Shown here in pieces: positions 54,197-63,557 of a DNA stretch of 64,000 nucleotides. Both the position numbers and the translations under genes were made by a program. Under the pieces are notes generated by a model. It was not told the origin of the DNA. It was given only the letters and a program-made list of their open reading frames with translations, and made no database searches. This DNA comes from Pseudomonas migulae (GTDB taxonomy: Bacteria > Pseudomonadota > Gammaproteobacteria > Pseudomonadales > Pseudomonadaceae), in NCBI RefSeq assembly GCF_024169315.1, contig NZ_JALJWR010000001.1, positions 6,436,501 through 6,500,500 on the forward strand, in the 5' to 3' direction. Position 1 is the first letter of the stretch, and each line of letters begins with the position of its first letter.

Positions 54197-54844
54197 GTGA
54201 CAATAAATACAATCATGAGTCTGGTCGAAAATAAAGAATGCATGGAGTTTGTGCGACTGGGTGTTATTTATGCCCACTTGGTCGCTTGTTGTGTTGCCAT
54301 TGGTCTGGTGTTGACCAGTGATATTGCCATGGTCAAGAATTTGTTGAAGGGCAAAGTATTGTCGGAGCACGATAATGCTCATCTGGAAAGTCTTCAAACG
54401 TCTGTCGTCTTTGCATTGATTGCTTTGTGGTTCACCGGTATTGCCATTGTGGGTATTGATTACCTGGAAAAAGGAATCGATTACTTCAAGAATCCAAAGC
54501 TTCAGGCCAAAGTGATCATTGTCATGTTGCTGACTTACAACGGCATCTTGTTGCATCGCCTGGTGTTGCCGGCCATGCAAAAGGCGGGTTCGCTGCTCAA
54601 GCTCGGGTTCAGCGCACGGATGCTGGCGCTGTTTTGCGGTTCGCTGTCGGCAGTGTCCTGGATGTATGCCGCCCTGCTGGGCGTCGGACGCCCGTTGGCC
54701 TGGAAGTATTCACTTGCCGAATTGTTGATGGCGTATCCGCTGTTGATTGCGCTGGGTTTCCTGACGATGCTGGCATTGACTCAACGAGTGAAACAACAGC
54801 ACTACGCTGTAGTGCCGCAGCGGACCGTTGCGAGTGCTTGCTAG
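54197..54844 (+). CDS. Integral membrane protein, unknown
   Basis: A 215-residue protein starting at GTG with GGAG eight bases upstream. Five or six membrane helices (about 20-42, 70-90, 103-120, 138-160, 170-190). The first reads YAHLVACCVAIGLVLTSDIA, in which a His in helix 1 and a later His (NGILLHRLVLP) could ligate haem or a metal, as in small predicted redox membrane proteins. No confident family. It ends shortly before a terminator. Confidence 0.6.
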   Translation: MTINTIMSLVENKECMEFVRLGVIYAHLVACCVAIGLVLTSDIAMVKNLLKGKVLSEHDNAHLESLQTSVVFALIALWFTGIAIVGIDYLEKGIDYFKNPKLQAKVIIVMLLTYNGILLHRLVLPAMQKAGSLLKLGFSARMLALFCGSLSAVSWMYAALLGVGRPLAWKYSLAELLMAYPLLIALGFLTMLALTQRVKQQHYAVVPQRTVASAC

Positions 54845-54877
54845 CCTTGGCTGAACTTCCCGGGTATCGCCGGTTTT

Positions 54878-54915
54878 AAAAAAGGGCCACCTGTAACAGG
54901 GTGGCTCTTTTTATT
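54878..54915 (+). terminator. Rho-independent terminator
   Basis: GGGCCACC-TGTAACA-GGTGGCTC with flanking A6 and T5 tracts, downstream of the membrane protein gene. Confidence 0.88.
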
Positions 54916-55043
54916 TGCGCCAAAAGTTGCGGCAGTCTTCGAGTTGCCTTCGCGATCGGGCGTGCTTGCTGTCACCCACCTTCAGACTGACAATCGAAGG
55001 TGATGCAAACCGACAGGCGTGATCGCCTGGGGAGGTTTTCAAC

Positions 55044-55739
55044 ATGAATCCTTCATCGCCCACCGTTCTGCAAGATCGCGCCGATGCCGGTCGACGGCTG
55101 GTGGCGCCGTTGCTCAAGTACGCGCATCGCGCTGATGTGATTGTCCTCGCGTTGCCCCGTGGCGGTGTGCCGGTGGCTTATGAAGTGGCGTCGGCGCTGG
55201 ATGTTCGTCTCGACCTGATGCTGGTGCGCAAACTCGGCGTTCCGACTCATCAGGAGTTGGCGATGGGCGCGATCGCCAGCGGCGGTATTCAGATTCTCAA
55301 TGAACACGCGTTGCGGGCGCACCCGATTGATCAGGCGACATTCGATGCGGTGGTCGCTCGGGAAACCCGGGAGTTGTTGCGGCGTGAGCAGGCTTACCGG
55401 GGAACGCGTGCGCAGGTAGCGCTGAAGGATCAGGTGGTGATTCTGATCGACGATGGCCTGGCGACGGGCGCTTCGATGAAGGCGGCGATTCAGGCGGCGC
55501 GGGTGCAGAGGCCGGCGCGGATTGTCGTTGCGGTGCCGGTGGCGCCGGTCGAGACGGCGGAGGCGCTGCGCCGTGAGGTGGATGAGTTGGTGTGCCCGGT
55601 GACCGCGGAATGGTTCATGTCGATCGGGCATTGGTACATGGATTTTTCCCAGACGCCGGATGCCGAGGTCATCAGGCTGTTGCAGCGGGCGTGGCAGAAA
55701 GAGGCGAGCGACGCCGGGCAGCGCTCCGGTCAGGAGTGA
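55044..55739 (+). CDS. Phosphoribosyltransferase-domain protein
   Basis: A 231-residue protein with a strong GGGGAGG ribosome site. The PRPP-binding motif appears as VVILIDDGLATGASMKAAI (about 131-149), and the N-terminus VIVLALPRGGVPVAYEVASA carries the early PRTase loop. The architecture matches the stand-alone bacterial 'predicted phosphoribosyltransferase' group, sometimes found beside stress or oxidase genes. The substrate is not known. It lies 121 bases upstream of the quinol oxidase genes on the same strand and could share their transcript. Confidence 0.82.
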   Translation: MNPSSPTVLQDRADAGRRLVAPLLKYAHRADVIVLALPRGGVPVAYEVASALDVRLDLMLVRKLGVPTHQELAMGAIASGGIQILNEHALRAHPIDQATFDAVVARETRELLRREQAYRGTRAQVALKDQVVILIDDGLATGASMKAAIQAARVQRPARIVVAVPVAPVETAEALRREVDELVCPVTAEWFMSIGHWYMDFSQTPDAEVIRLLQRAWQKEASDAGQRSGQE

Positions 55740-55860
55740 CGCTGCACACTCACGGAATGAACCCGTACCGAAGGGGTCAACCAGTAAGGCCACCCACGGA
55801 CAATCGCCATGCCTAGCCACTGCCGCATTTCGACCAAGGCGCACGAAAATCAGGACCCGC

Positions 55861-57237
55861 ATGGACGCGGCTGAATCGGCGCTGATGGCGGCACGCGCGC
55901 AGTTCGCGATCACCATCAGTTTTCATATTGTGCTGGCCGCGCTCACGATCGGTCTGGCCAATTTTCTGATGGTGCTTGAAGCGCTTTGGCTGTGGCGTGG
56001 CCGACAAATCTATCTGGATGTTTACCTTTACTGGCTGAAAATATTCGCGCTCACCGTGGCGGTGGGCACGGCGTCGGGGCTGATTCTGGAATACCAGTTC
56101 GGGCTCAATTGGTCGCGGCTCTCGGTTCAGGCCGGCGATATCCTCGGCCCGTTGATGTTCTACGAAGTGCTGGCGGCGTTTTTTCTGGAGGCGGGTTTTC
56201 TCGGCATCATGCTGTTCGGCCTGAAAAAGGTTGGCCCTCGGCTGCATTTTTTCGCCACCTGCGCAGTCGCGGTCGGCTCGTTGATCAGCGCGTTCTGGAT
56301 CCTGTCGGCCAATTCCTGGATGCAGACGCCCGCCGGTTACGTCATTGGTGCCGATGGTCGCTTCATGGCCGATAACTGGTGGGCGATCATTTTCAATCCG
56401 TCGTTTCCTTATCGGCTGGCGCACATGACCTTGGCCGCGCTGCTCGGGACGGCGACTCTGGTGGCGGGTGCCAGTGCCTGGCAACTGTTGAAGGCGCCGC
56501 ACAACCCGCGTGCGCGTCTGCAATTTTCCATGGCGCTGTGGACGATTGTCGTGCTGACACCGCTGCAAATTGTGGTGGGTGACCTGCATGGTCAGCACAG
56601 CCTCAAGGTGCAGCCACAGAAGGTCGCGGCCATCGAAGGTTCGTGGACGCGACCGCCTGAGGGCGCGGGCGAACCGCTGCGTTTGTTTGCGATTCCGGAC
56701 ATGGCCGAGCGGCGCAATCACTGGGAAGTGGCGATCCCGCGCATCGGTTCGCTGTACCTGACGCATGACCTGAGCGGCACCATCGCTGCGCTGGATGAGT
56801 TCCCGCCTGAGGACATTCCGCCGGTGCCGCCGGTGTTTTTTGCGTTTCGCTTGATGGTCGGTCTGGGCCTGTTGATGCTGGGGCAGGGGTTGGTCAGTCT
56901 GGTGTTGCGCTGGCGAGGGCGGTTGTACGCGGCGCGCTGGATGCTGCGGGTGTGTGTGCTGATGGCTCCGGCGGGATTTCTCGCGATGCTCAGTGGCTGG
57001 GTCGTGACCGAAGTGGGGCGGCAACCCTTCACCCTCTATGGATTGCTGCGCACGGCAGACAGTGTGTCGTCGGTGTCTCGCCAGCAGGTGGTCGGCTCGA
57101 CCTGGTTGATTCTGCTGTTTTACCTGCTGATCTTCGGCATCGGGCTGTGGGTGTTGCTGCGGATACTGCGCAAGCCACCGCATGAGGACGAGCCAGGGCC
57201 GCAGCCGACCCTGGCGGACGAGACGGGTGAACCTTGA
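55861..57237 (+). CDS. cioA: Cytochrome bd-type quinol oxidase subunit I (CioA-like)
   Basis: A 458-residue protein from ATG 55861 (AGGA five bases upstream). Subunit I signatures: ISFHIVLAALTIGLANFLMV with the b595 ligand His, LMFYEVLAAFFLEAGFLGIM with the conserved Glu residues, QPQKVAAIEG with the quinol-loop Lys, and GWVVTEVGRQPFTLYGLLRT (GWxxxExGRQPW-type). The short Q-loop is of the cyanide-insensitive CIO type. The enzyme oxidises quinol and reduces oxygen to water at the inner membrane. It overlaps the subunit II gene by one base (TGATG). Confidence 0.92.
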   Translation: MDAAESALMAARAQFAITISFHIVLAALTIGLANFLMVLEALWLWRGRQIYLDVYLYWLKIFALTVAVGTASGLILEYQFGLNWSRLSVQAGDILGPLMFYEVLAAFFLEAGFLGIMLFGLKKVGPRLHFFATCAVAVGSLISAFWILSANSWMQTPAGYVIGADGRFMADNWWAIIFNPSFPYRLAHMTLAALLGTATLVAGASAWQLLKAPHNPRARLQFSMALWTIVVLTPLQIVVGDLHGQHSLKVQPQKVAAIEGSWTRPPEGAGEPLRLFAIPDMAERRNHWEVAIPRIGSLYLTHDLSGTIAALDEFPPEDIPPVPPVFFAFRLMVGLGLLMLGQGLVSLVLRWRGRLYAARWMLRVCVLMAPAGFLAMLSGWVVTEVGRQPFTLYGLLRTADSVSSVSRQQVVGSTWLILLFYLLIFGIGLWVLLRILRKPPHEDEPGPQPTLADETGEP

Positions 57238-58235
57238 TGGACACTGACTGGATCACACTGCTGTCGGCGGCGGCCCTGGGGTTCTCGGTCATGAACTATG
57301 TGCTGCTCGATGGCACTGACCTCGGCGTCGGCGTGTTGATGGGCGTTACGCGAGGCAGCCGGCATCGCCGCACGATGGCGGTGACGATCCTGCCGATCTG
57401 GGACGCCAACGAAACGTGGCTGGTGCTCGGAGGCGGCGGCCTGCTGGCGCTGTTTCCGCTGGCTTACGCCATCCTGCTGCCGGCACTTTATTTGCCTTTT
57501 ATCCTGATGTTTTTGGCGTTGATTCTGCGCGTGGTGGCATTGGAGTTTCGCGACTACTCGCCCAATGCCGCGATCAAACGTGGGGTCGATGGCTTGCTGA
57601 TGTGCGGTTCAGTGCTGGCCGGTGCAACTCAGGGGGTGGTGCTGGGCACGCTGGTTCAAGGCATCCCTGAACAGGCCGGGCAGTACAGCGGTGACGGCTC
57701 GGAGTGGCGGGGTGTGTTTCCGCTGTTTTGTGGTGCCGTGCTTGTGGTGGGCTACACGTGGTTGGGGGCCAGTTGGCTCTATTGGCGCACTGAAGACGAA
57801 CTCCAGCGGCGCTCGGCGTTTCAGGCGAAGGTGTTGGCCTTGGTCACCGTGCTGTTGTTGATCGTGTTGGTGGCCTGGACCGCGACACTGGACACGCGCT
57901 ATAGGCAGCGGCTTGCCGATTGGCGGGTGTGGATGCCGGCAGTGACGTTGCTCATCGCGCTGCTGATCGGCTTTGTGCTGGGGTTTCGCAGTCGCCTTCA
58001 TGCGCTGCCACTGTTCGCGGCATTGGGCGTTTTCGTGTTGGCGTTTGCCTTGATGATCGTGGCGCTCTTTCCGCTGATCGTTCCGCCGTACCTGACCTTG
58101 CAAGCGGCTGCGTCCAGCCCGACCAGCCAGAAATTCATGCTGATCGGTTTTGCCGTGCTGATTCCGGTGACGCTGATCTACAACACCTACGGCTTCCGCG
58201 TCTTCAGCGGCAAGGTGCGTGCGGTGCGGGATTGA
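57237..58235 (+). CDS. cioB: Cytochrome bd-type quinol oxidase subunit II (CioB-like)
   Basis: A 332-residue protein whose ATG overlaps the stop of subunit I (TGATG). The subunit II hallmarks are MNYVLLDGTDLGVGVLMG and ILPIWDANETWLVLGGGGLL at the N-terminus, with eight membrane helices to the end. It partners subunit I in the bd-like oxidase. No CydX-type miniprotein gene follows: the stop lies three bases from the convergent ABC permease gene. Confidence 0.92.
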   Translation: MDTDWITLLSAAALGFSVMNYVLLDGTDLGVGVLMGVTRGSRHRRTMAVTILPIWDANETWLVLGGGGLLALFPLAYAILLPALYLPFILMFLALILRVVALEFRDYSPNAAIKRGVDGLLMCGSVLAGATQGVVLGTLVQGIPEQAGQYSGDGSEWRGVFPLFCGAVLVVGYTWLGASWLYWRTEDELQRRSAFQAKVLALVTVLLLIVLVAWTATLDTRYRQRLADWRVWMPAVTLLIALLIGFVLGFRSRLHALPLFAALGVFVLAFALMIVALFPLIVPPYLTLQAAASSPTSQKFMLIGFAVLIPVTLIYNTYGFRVFSGKVRAVRD

Positions 58236-58238
58236 ACC

Positions 58239-59006
58239 TCAGGCCTGAACCCAGCGTTGCCGACTCCAACTGCTCAAGCTATCGACGGCGAAAACCAGGA
58301 TCAGCATCGCCAGAATCACCGTGCTGGCTTGCGCTTCCTGAAACAGGCTGAGGCTGACATAGAGCATTTGCCCCAGGCCACCGGCGCCGACGAAGCCGAG
58401 CACACTGGCCATGCGGATGTTGTTTTCCCAGCGGTACAGGATGTAGGCCAGCAGCTGCGGGAACAGGTTGGGCAGGGTGCCGTAACAGAAGGCCGACACG
58501 GCGTTGCCGCCCTGCAAACGGATGGCGTCGGCCGGTTCCGACGGGGTGTTTTCCAGCGCTTCGGCGAACAGCCGACCGAGCACGCCGGTGGTGTGCAGCG
58601 CCAGTGCCAGCGTGCCGGCGTTGGGGCCGAGGCCGGCGGCGAGCACCATCAACGCGGCCCACACCAGTTCCGGCACGGCGCGCAACGCGTTGAGCAGCAG
58701 CCGCGATGCGCTCTGCAACGGCCAGCCGAAACGCCCGGCCGCGGGCAATGCCAACAGCAAACCAAACACCGCCGCGAGCAGGGTGCCGAGGGCGGACATG
58801 GCGATGGTTTCGAGGGCGCCTTGGGCGATGGCCTGCAGGTGATTCGGGCTCAGGTCCGGGCTGAAAAAGCGCTGCGCATAAGCGCCCATCTGGTGCAGGT
58901 TGCCGGTGTTGCCGAGTTCGCCGAGGTCGATGCCGAGGTAGATGAACGAGGCGATGACGGCGGCGCCGATGCCGAGCAGCAGGGCCAGGTTGAACAGGCG
59001 ATTCAT
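58239..59006 (-). CDS. PhnE-type ABC permease (putative selenate transporter), second copy
   Basis: A 255-residue permease with about six helices and the EAA-like loop ([60 protein letters not shown]). It is a half-permease of the phosphonate-type ABC family and is homologous to the gene directly upstream. Its ATG overlaps the stop of that gene (ATGA, 59003-59006). Last of four genes on the minus strand. The binding protein of the operon is of the type annotated as selenate-binding, so selenate or a related oxyanion is the likely cargo. Confidence 0.85.
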   Translation of the reverse strand: MNRLFNLALLLGIGAAVIASFIYLGIDLGELGNTGNLHQMGAYAQRFFSPDLSPNHLQAIAQGALETIAMSALGTLLAAVFGLLLALPAAGRFGWPLQSASRLLLNALRAVPELVWAALMVLAAGLGPNAGTLALALHTTGVLGRLFAEALENTPSEPADAIRLQGGNAVSAFCYGTLPNLFPQLLAYILYRWENNIRMASVLGFVGAGGLGQMLYVSLSLFQEAQASTVILAMLILVFAVDSLSSWSRQRWVQA

Positions 59007-59830
59007 GTCAGCCTCCAGCGCAGCAGGCGGCTGAGTTGATCGGCGAGCAGCACCAGGACGAGGAACGTCAGCAACAGACTGGCCACTTCGCCGCCGGCGA
59101 ACATGCGCAACGACAGGTCCATCTGCTGACCCAACCCGCCGGCGCCGACAAACCCCATCACCACCGAGGCACGGATCGCGCATTCCCAGCGATACACCGT
59201 GTACGACAGCAGCTCCGCCGAGACATTGGGCAGGATCCCGTAGAAAAACGCCGCCAGCCGACCACTGCCGGACTGCAACAACGCATGGGCCGGGCGTTGA
59301 TCCACCGACTCGAAAATTTCCGCGTAGACCTTGCCCAGCATGCCGCTGTAGGTAATCGCGATCGCCAGCACCCCGGCGGTCGGGCCAAGGCCGACGGCAC
59401 GCACGAACAGCAGGGCCCAGACGATTTCCGGCACGCTGCGCAGGAAAATCAGCAGACCGCGCACCGGCCAGCGCAGCAGTTGACCCCAGTAACTCGGGCG
59501 CCCCGCGCGCGACGCCGCCGACAACGACAGCGCACGACTGGCCAACAGGCTGGCGGGAATCGCCAACAGCAACGCCAGGGCCATGCCAGCCGTGGCGATG
59601 GCCAGGGTTTGCAGGGTGGCTTGCAGCAACAACTCGATGAACGCCGCGTCATGTGCCGGGGGCCAGAAGGCGGACACGAACCGGCCGATTTCACTCTGGC
59701 TGTCACTCGCGACCAGCACGCCGAGGTCCAGCTCGCTGTAGTGGATGCCGGGCCAGAGCAAGGCGATGGCCAAAAGGCTGAGCAGTAGACGCGGCAGGGC
59801 CGCGGGATCGCGGGTGTCGGACGTCAGCAT
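59003..59830 (-). CDS. PhnE-type ABC permease (putative selenate transporter), first copy
   Basis: A 275-residue permease with six helices and the loop [60 protein letters not shown]. Homologous to the second permease (58239), together forming the two-subunit channel. It overlaps the ATPase gene by seven bases at its start and the second permease by four at its end. This tight packing shows translational coupling within the operon. Confidence 0.85.
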   Translation of the reverse strand: MLTSDTRDPAALPRLLLSLLAIALLWPGIHYSELDLGVLVASDSQSEIGRFVSAFWPPAHDAAFIELLLQATLQTLAIATAGMALALLLAIPASLLASRALSLSAASRAGRPSYWGQLLRWPVRGLLIFLRSVPEIVWALLFVRAVGLGPTAGVLAIAITYSGMLGKVYAEIFESVDQRPAHALLQSGSGRLAAFFYGILPNVSAELLSYTVYRWECAIRASVVMGFVGAGGLGQQMDLSLRMFAGGEVASLLLTFLVLVLLADQLSRLLRWRLT

Positions 59831-60621
59831 CGGGGAATCTGCACACTCAAGTGAGCGGGCGGCACTGGCGAGCGCTCCAGCTGCTCGTTGGCGTAGAGCG
59901 CGTCGAGCTGCTCGCGGTCGACGGCGCTGGCCGGCAGGTCGAACAGAATCTGCCCGTCACGCAGGCCGATGATCCGCGAGAAGTGCGCCAGGGCCAGCTC
60001 CACCGCGTGCAGGCTGGCGACCAGCGTGACGTTGTGCTCCCGGGCATGGCGGCAGAGCACCGACAGCGTGTGCTCGGCCAGCACCGGGTCCATCGCCGAG
60101 ACCGGCTCATCGGCCAGCAACACCTCGGGCGCTTGATACAACACCCGGGCAATGCCCACGCGCTGCAACTGTCCGCCGGACAACTGCTGGCATTGCGTGA
60201 ACAGTTTGTCGCTCAGGTCCAGCCGGGCGAGGGCGGCACGCGCCCCCGGAATATCCAGCGGATAGAGCAAATTCAGCAGGCTCTTGCCCAACCCCCATTG
60301 CCCCAGCTTGCCGGCCAGAACCGCCGTGACCACACGCTGGCGCGGTGGCAACGGCGGCGCTTGATGGATCAAACCGATGCGTGCGCGCAGGCGCTGACGC
60401 TGACCGGCCGACAGCTGCCAGGCACGTTCGCCGAGCACTTGCAGCTCGCCGTCGCCCGGTTTCAGCGCGGTGGCCAGCAGGTTGAGCAGGCTCGATTTGC
60501 CCGCGCCGGACGGGCCGATAATGGCGACCTGTTCGCGGGCGCCGATGTGCAAATCCACGCCACGCAGCGCCTGAACGCCGTTGGCGTGGGTGAGGCTGAC
60601 CTGGGTCAGGTGCAATGTCAT
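59824..60621 (-). CDS. ABC transporter ATPase (PhnC-like, putative selenate)
   Basis: A 265-residue ATPase with Walker [17 protein letters not shown] (about 34-49), Q-loop, signature [13 protein letters not shown] (about 146-158) and Walker [14 protein letters not shown]. It powers the two adjacent PhnE-type permeases. Its start overlaps the stop of the binding-protein gene by four bases (ATGA). Domain length and order are normal for PhnC. Confidence 0.9.
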   Translation of the reverse strand: MTLHLTQVSLTHANGVQALRGVDLHIGAREQVAIIGPSGAGKSSLLNLLATALKPGDGELQVLGERAWQLSAGQRQRLRARIGLIHQAPPLPPRQRVVTAVLAGKLGQWGLGKSLLNLLYPLDIPGARAALARLDLSDKLFTQCQQLSGGQLQRVGIARVLYQAPEVLLADEPVSAMDPVLAEHTLSVLCRHAREHNVTLVASLHAVELALAHFSRIIGLRDGQILFDLPASAVDREQLDALYANEQLERSPVPPAHLSVQIPRC

Positions 60622-61469
60622 TTGAGTAGTTCGGCGGCGCGTGCGGCTTCCTCGATGCCCTTGTAGTTTTCCGGGCTGGTTTCGATGAAACGGCTGGCGG
60701 CCTGCAAATCGAGAATTTCCTTGTCCTTCGGCTTCGCCGGATCAAGTGCGAGGAACGCGGCTTTGATCTTGGCCGCCAGCGCCGGGTCGAGGGTCCCGCG
60801 CACCGTCCAGTTGTAGTCGAAGTAAGCCGGGGTGGTCGCAAACACCTTGACCTTGTTGGTGTCGACCTTGCCGGCCGCGACCAGTTTTTCCCAGACGCTG
60901 GCGTTCAGCACCCCGGCGTCGACCTTGCCGGCCTGGACCCAGGCGACCGTGGCGTCATGCGCACCGGAATAGCCGACGCGGCTGAAGTAGGTTTCCGGCT
61001 TGATGCCGTCCTTCAGCATGAAGTAACGCGGCATCAGACTGCCCGACGTGGAAGACACCGAGCCGAAGGCAAAGGTCTTGCCCTTGAGGTCGGCGAGGGA
61101 TTTGACGGCGGGATCGGCGGTGATGAACTTGCTGGTGAACTGCGCATCCTGCTCGCGTTGTACCAGTGGAATCGCGTTGCCGGTTTTCAGGCGTGCCTGC
61201 ACGAACGTGAAACCGCCGAGCCAGGCCATATCGATCCGGTCAGTGGCCAGCGCCTCGACCACGGCCGGGTAGTCACTGACGGGCACGAACTCGACCTTCA
61301 TGCCCAATTGCTGCTCCAGATAGGCGCCCAGCGGCTTGAATTTACGCAGCAGTTCAGTGGGCGCTTCATCGGGAATCGCGCTGACTTTCAGGGTCTCGGC
61401 GGCCTGCGACAGCAGGGTGCAAAAAGACAGGGCCAGGCCGGCAGTCAATGCCAGGGTACGTTTGAGCAT
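60618..61469 (-). CDS. Periplasmic binding protein of a putative selenate ABC transporter
   Basis: A 283-residue protein from ATG 61469, with GGAG seven bases upstream. A signal peptide ([18 protein letters not shown]) precedes the phosphonate-binding-like fold: [20 protein letters not shown], then [20 protein letters not shown], then [20 protein letters not shown]. The pattern agrees with the group annotated as putative selenate ABC transporter substrate-binding proteins, common in Pseudomonas, rather than PhnD itself. It captures the oxyanion in the periplasm for the permeases downstream. First gene of the four-gene minus-strand operon. Confidence 0.85.
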   Translation of the reverse strand: MLKRTLALTAGLALSFCTLLSQAAETLKVSAIPDEAPTELLRKFKPLGAYLEQQLGMKVEFVPVSDYPAVVEALATDRIDMAWLGGFTFVQARLKTGNAIPLVQREQDAQFTSKFITADPAVKSLADLKGKTFAFGSVSSTSGSLMPRYFMLKDGIKPETYFSRVGYSGAHDATVAWVQAGKVDAGVLNASVWEKLVAAGKVDTNKVKVFATTPAYFDYNWTVRGTLDPALAAKIKAAFLALDPAKPKDKEILDLQAASRFIETSPENYKGIEEAARAAELLK

Positions 61470-61768
61470 GGAAATTCTCCGGTGCATTTACGGAACACTA
61501 TAGAGGTGCGCCGGGCACACGCAGGTGACGGCAAGGCGCTTTTGTGAGGTTAGACGAGCGTAGCGGGGCAGATTGCTTCAGGCCTTGGTGCAAGTGTGAC
61601 GTGGATGTCAGCCAGGGGGAAGCCGAGGCGGTAAATACCGTTCGTCGGTGAGGTGCGTTATCACCTGTTGACACCCGTGCGTGTTTGCGTGAATATTAAT
61701 CCATCGCACACGACACAATCGAACGCGACAAGAAATCAAACCCCATTGCACCGTAGAGGATTCACCCC
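61470..61768. promoter_or_regulatory. Divergent promoter region of the ABC operon and first Ohr gene
   Basis: About 300 bases without a gene. ATCGCACACGACACAATCGA at 61703 resembles, in part, the palindrome upstream of the second Ohr gene (62239). AGAGGA serves the ATG at 61769. Confidence 0.35.
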
Positions 61769-62221
61769 ATGAGCAAGATCGAAAAAGTCCTGGCCACCGG
61801 CAAAACTCACACCACCGCCAGCGCTGCCGGCAACACCTCGCGCGGTCACAATGGCAGCCTCGACATCACCCTGTCGACGCCGGGCACTGCCAAGCCAGCC
61901 CACGTATTCGCCGCGACCCAGCCGCACCCGACGGCCGAGCAATTGTTCGCCGGTGCATGGTCGGCTTGCTACACCGCAGCGGTCGGTCTGGTGGCCAATG
62001 ACTTGAACGTGGTGCTGCCGGCGGATCTGTCGGTCGACATCGAAGTCGATCTGGGGCAGGGCGGTGCGGAATACTTCCTTCAAGCCCGACTGACACTGCG
62101 TGTACCTGGCCTGTCCCACGAGATCGCGACGACCCTGGCGCACACCGCCGACCAGATCTGTCCGTACTCGAAAGCGACCCGCGGCAACATCGACGTGGCA
62201 CTGAATGTCCTTACCGTTTAA
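61769..62221 (+). CDS. Ohr/OsmC-family peroxidase, copy 1
   Basis: A 150-residue organic-hydroperoxide resistance protein. The two reactive cysteines are in GAWSACYTAAVGLVA (about residue 66) and ADQICPYSKATRGNIDVALN (about residue 130), as in Ohr: the first reduces the lipid peroxide and the second resolves it. It is homodimeric in the family and lies in the cytosol. A close paralogue follows 71 bases downstream. Confidence 0.88.
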   Translation: MSKIEKVLATGKTHTTASAAGNTSRGHNGSLDITLSTPGTAKPAHVFAATQPHPTAEQLFAGAWSACYTAAVGLVANDLNVVLPADLSVDIEVDLGQGGAEYFLQARLTLRVPGLSHEIATTLAHTADQICPYSKATRGNIDVALNVLTV

Positions 62222-62235
62222 GCCTTTTTTTAATC

Positions 62236-62254
62236 TCACATATATCGCGTGCGA
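62236..62254. promoter_or_regulatory. Palindrome upstream of the second Ohr gene
   Basis: TATCGC-GT-GCGATA at about 62245-62258 is a perfect inverted repeat with a two-base gap. The location, between two peroxidase genes, suits an operator for an OhrR/MarR-type sensor, but the sequence is not the classic OhrR box, and no regulator gene is in view. Confidence 0.35.
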
Positions 62255-62292
62255 TAAAAGCGCATACGAAAACAAATCTTGAGGAAATCATC

Positions 62293-62745
62293 ATGAGCAA
62301 GATCGAAAAAGTACTGGTCACCGGCAAAACCCACACCACCGTCAGCGCCGCTGGCAAGACCTCGCGCGGCCATAGCGGCAGCCTCGACATCGTGCTGTCG
62401 TCGCCCGGCAGCGCCACACCGGCCCATGTGTTCTCGAACACCCAGCCGCACCCGACTGCCGAGCAACTGTTCGCCGGCGCCTGGTCTGCGTGCTACACCG
62501 CAGCGGTCGGGCTGGTGGCCAAGGACCTGAACGTGACACTGCCGGCGGACACGTCCGTGGAGATCGAAGTCGATCTGGGCCAGACCGGCCAGGCGTATTT
62601 CCTGCAGGCTCGATTGACCCTGCGTGTGCCCGGTCTGTCGAACGAGATCGCAACGAAGCTGGCGCACACGGCCGACCAGATCTGCCCGTACTCGAAAGCC
62701 ACCCGCGGCAACATCGACGTGGCACTGAACGTCATCACCGAGTGA
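62293..62745 (+). CDS. Ohr/OsmC-family peroxidase, copy 2
   Basis: A 150-residue protein of the same length as copy 1 and about four-fifths identical to it, including MSKIEKVL at the start, both cysteines (SACYTAAV and ICPYSKAT) and the same C-terminal NIDVALNV. It begins with GAGGAA upstream. The pair is a recent tandem duplication. Having its own ribosome site and upstream palindrome, it may be regulated apart from copy 1. Confidence 0.88.
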   Translation: MSKIEKVLVTGKTHTTVSAAGKTSRGHSGSLDIVLSSPGSATPAHVFSNTQPHPTAEQLFAGAWSACYTAAVGLVAKDLNVTLPADTSVEIEVDLGQTGQAYFLQARLTLRVPGLSNEIATKLAHTADQICPYSKATRGNIDVALNVITE

Positions 62746-62868
62746 TGCGACAGGACTCGACGGCGCCACGTGGCTGGCGCCGGACGAGTTCACGCCATTG
62801 CAAAAAAACGGTGGTGAAAGGGTGCAACAACCTGATCAAATCAGTGGGAGCCCCGTTCGGAGAATCCC

Positions 62869-63438
62869 ATGAATCCTCGATTGCCACCTTTCGCCGCATG
62901 GGTTGTCGCGCTCACCTTCGGCGCCTTGTCTTGCGCCGATGCCGTCGAATACACGCAGGTCAATTCGACCGCCAGCACCCTTTCGTTCACTTACAACCAA
63001 TTCAGTTCGCGGGTCTATGGCACGTTCAGCCAATTCGAGGGCACGCTGGATTTCGACACAACAAACCCCGCAGCAGCCCACGCCGCGCTGACGATCCAGC
63101 TCGACAGCATCGATGCCGGCAGCAGTGACGCCAACGAAGAACTGAAAAAGCCCGCCTGGTTCGACACCGCGAATTCGCCAGTGGCGACGTTTGAGTCGAC
63201 CGCTGTGAAATCACTGGGCAACAACCGCTTTTCGATCAGCGGCAAACTCACGCTCAGGGGCATCACCCGCGTGGTGGAAGTGCCTGTGCAGCTGAAAGCC
63301 GAGAACGCCATCGGCATCTTCGATGGCCAGCTGACGCTGAAACGCAGCGATTTCAAAATAGGCGAGGGCGAGTGGGCGGACACCGTGGTTTCCGACGATA
63401 TCAACATCCGGTTTCGCATGGTTGCGCCGCAGCGGTAG
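62869..63438 (+). CDS. YceI-family periplasmic protein
   Basis: A 189-residue protein with GGAG six bases before the ATG. Signal peptide (FAAWVVALTFGALSCADA) then the YceI lipocalin-like barrel: TQVNSTASTLSFTYNQFSSR, TFSQFEGTLDFD, KKPAWFDTANSPVATFESTA, GKLTLRGITRVVEVPVQLKA. The family binds long-chain isoprenoids such as polyprenyl or quinone precursors. The gene is on the same strand as the Ohr pair, 123 bases after it, and may be expressed with it. Confidence 0.88.
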   Translation: MNPRLPPFAAWVVALTFGALSCADAVEYTQVNSTASTLSFTYNQFSSRVYGTFSQFEGTLDFDTTNPAAAHAALTIQLDSIDAGSSDANEELKKPAWFDTANSPVATFESTAVKSLGNNRFSISGKLTLRGITRVVEVPVQLKAENAIGIFDGQLTLKRSDFKIGEGEWADTVVSDDINIRFRMVAPQR

Positions 63439-63557
63439 TCGTTGAGCGGCGTCTGAAGTTTCTGATCTGTCGCGGCTTTTCGTCGCTTGCCCTGCCATGG
63501 TTTTACTGTCATCGTTTACGCGACTGGTAATCTTTCTTATTTGAGAAATTTTTTCGT

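Noticed and set aside
62236..62793. Minus-strand frame opposite the second Ohr gene
   Set aside because: It is antisense to a clear Ohr protein with both catalytic cysteines; no ribosome site.
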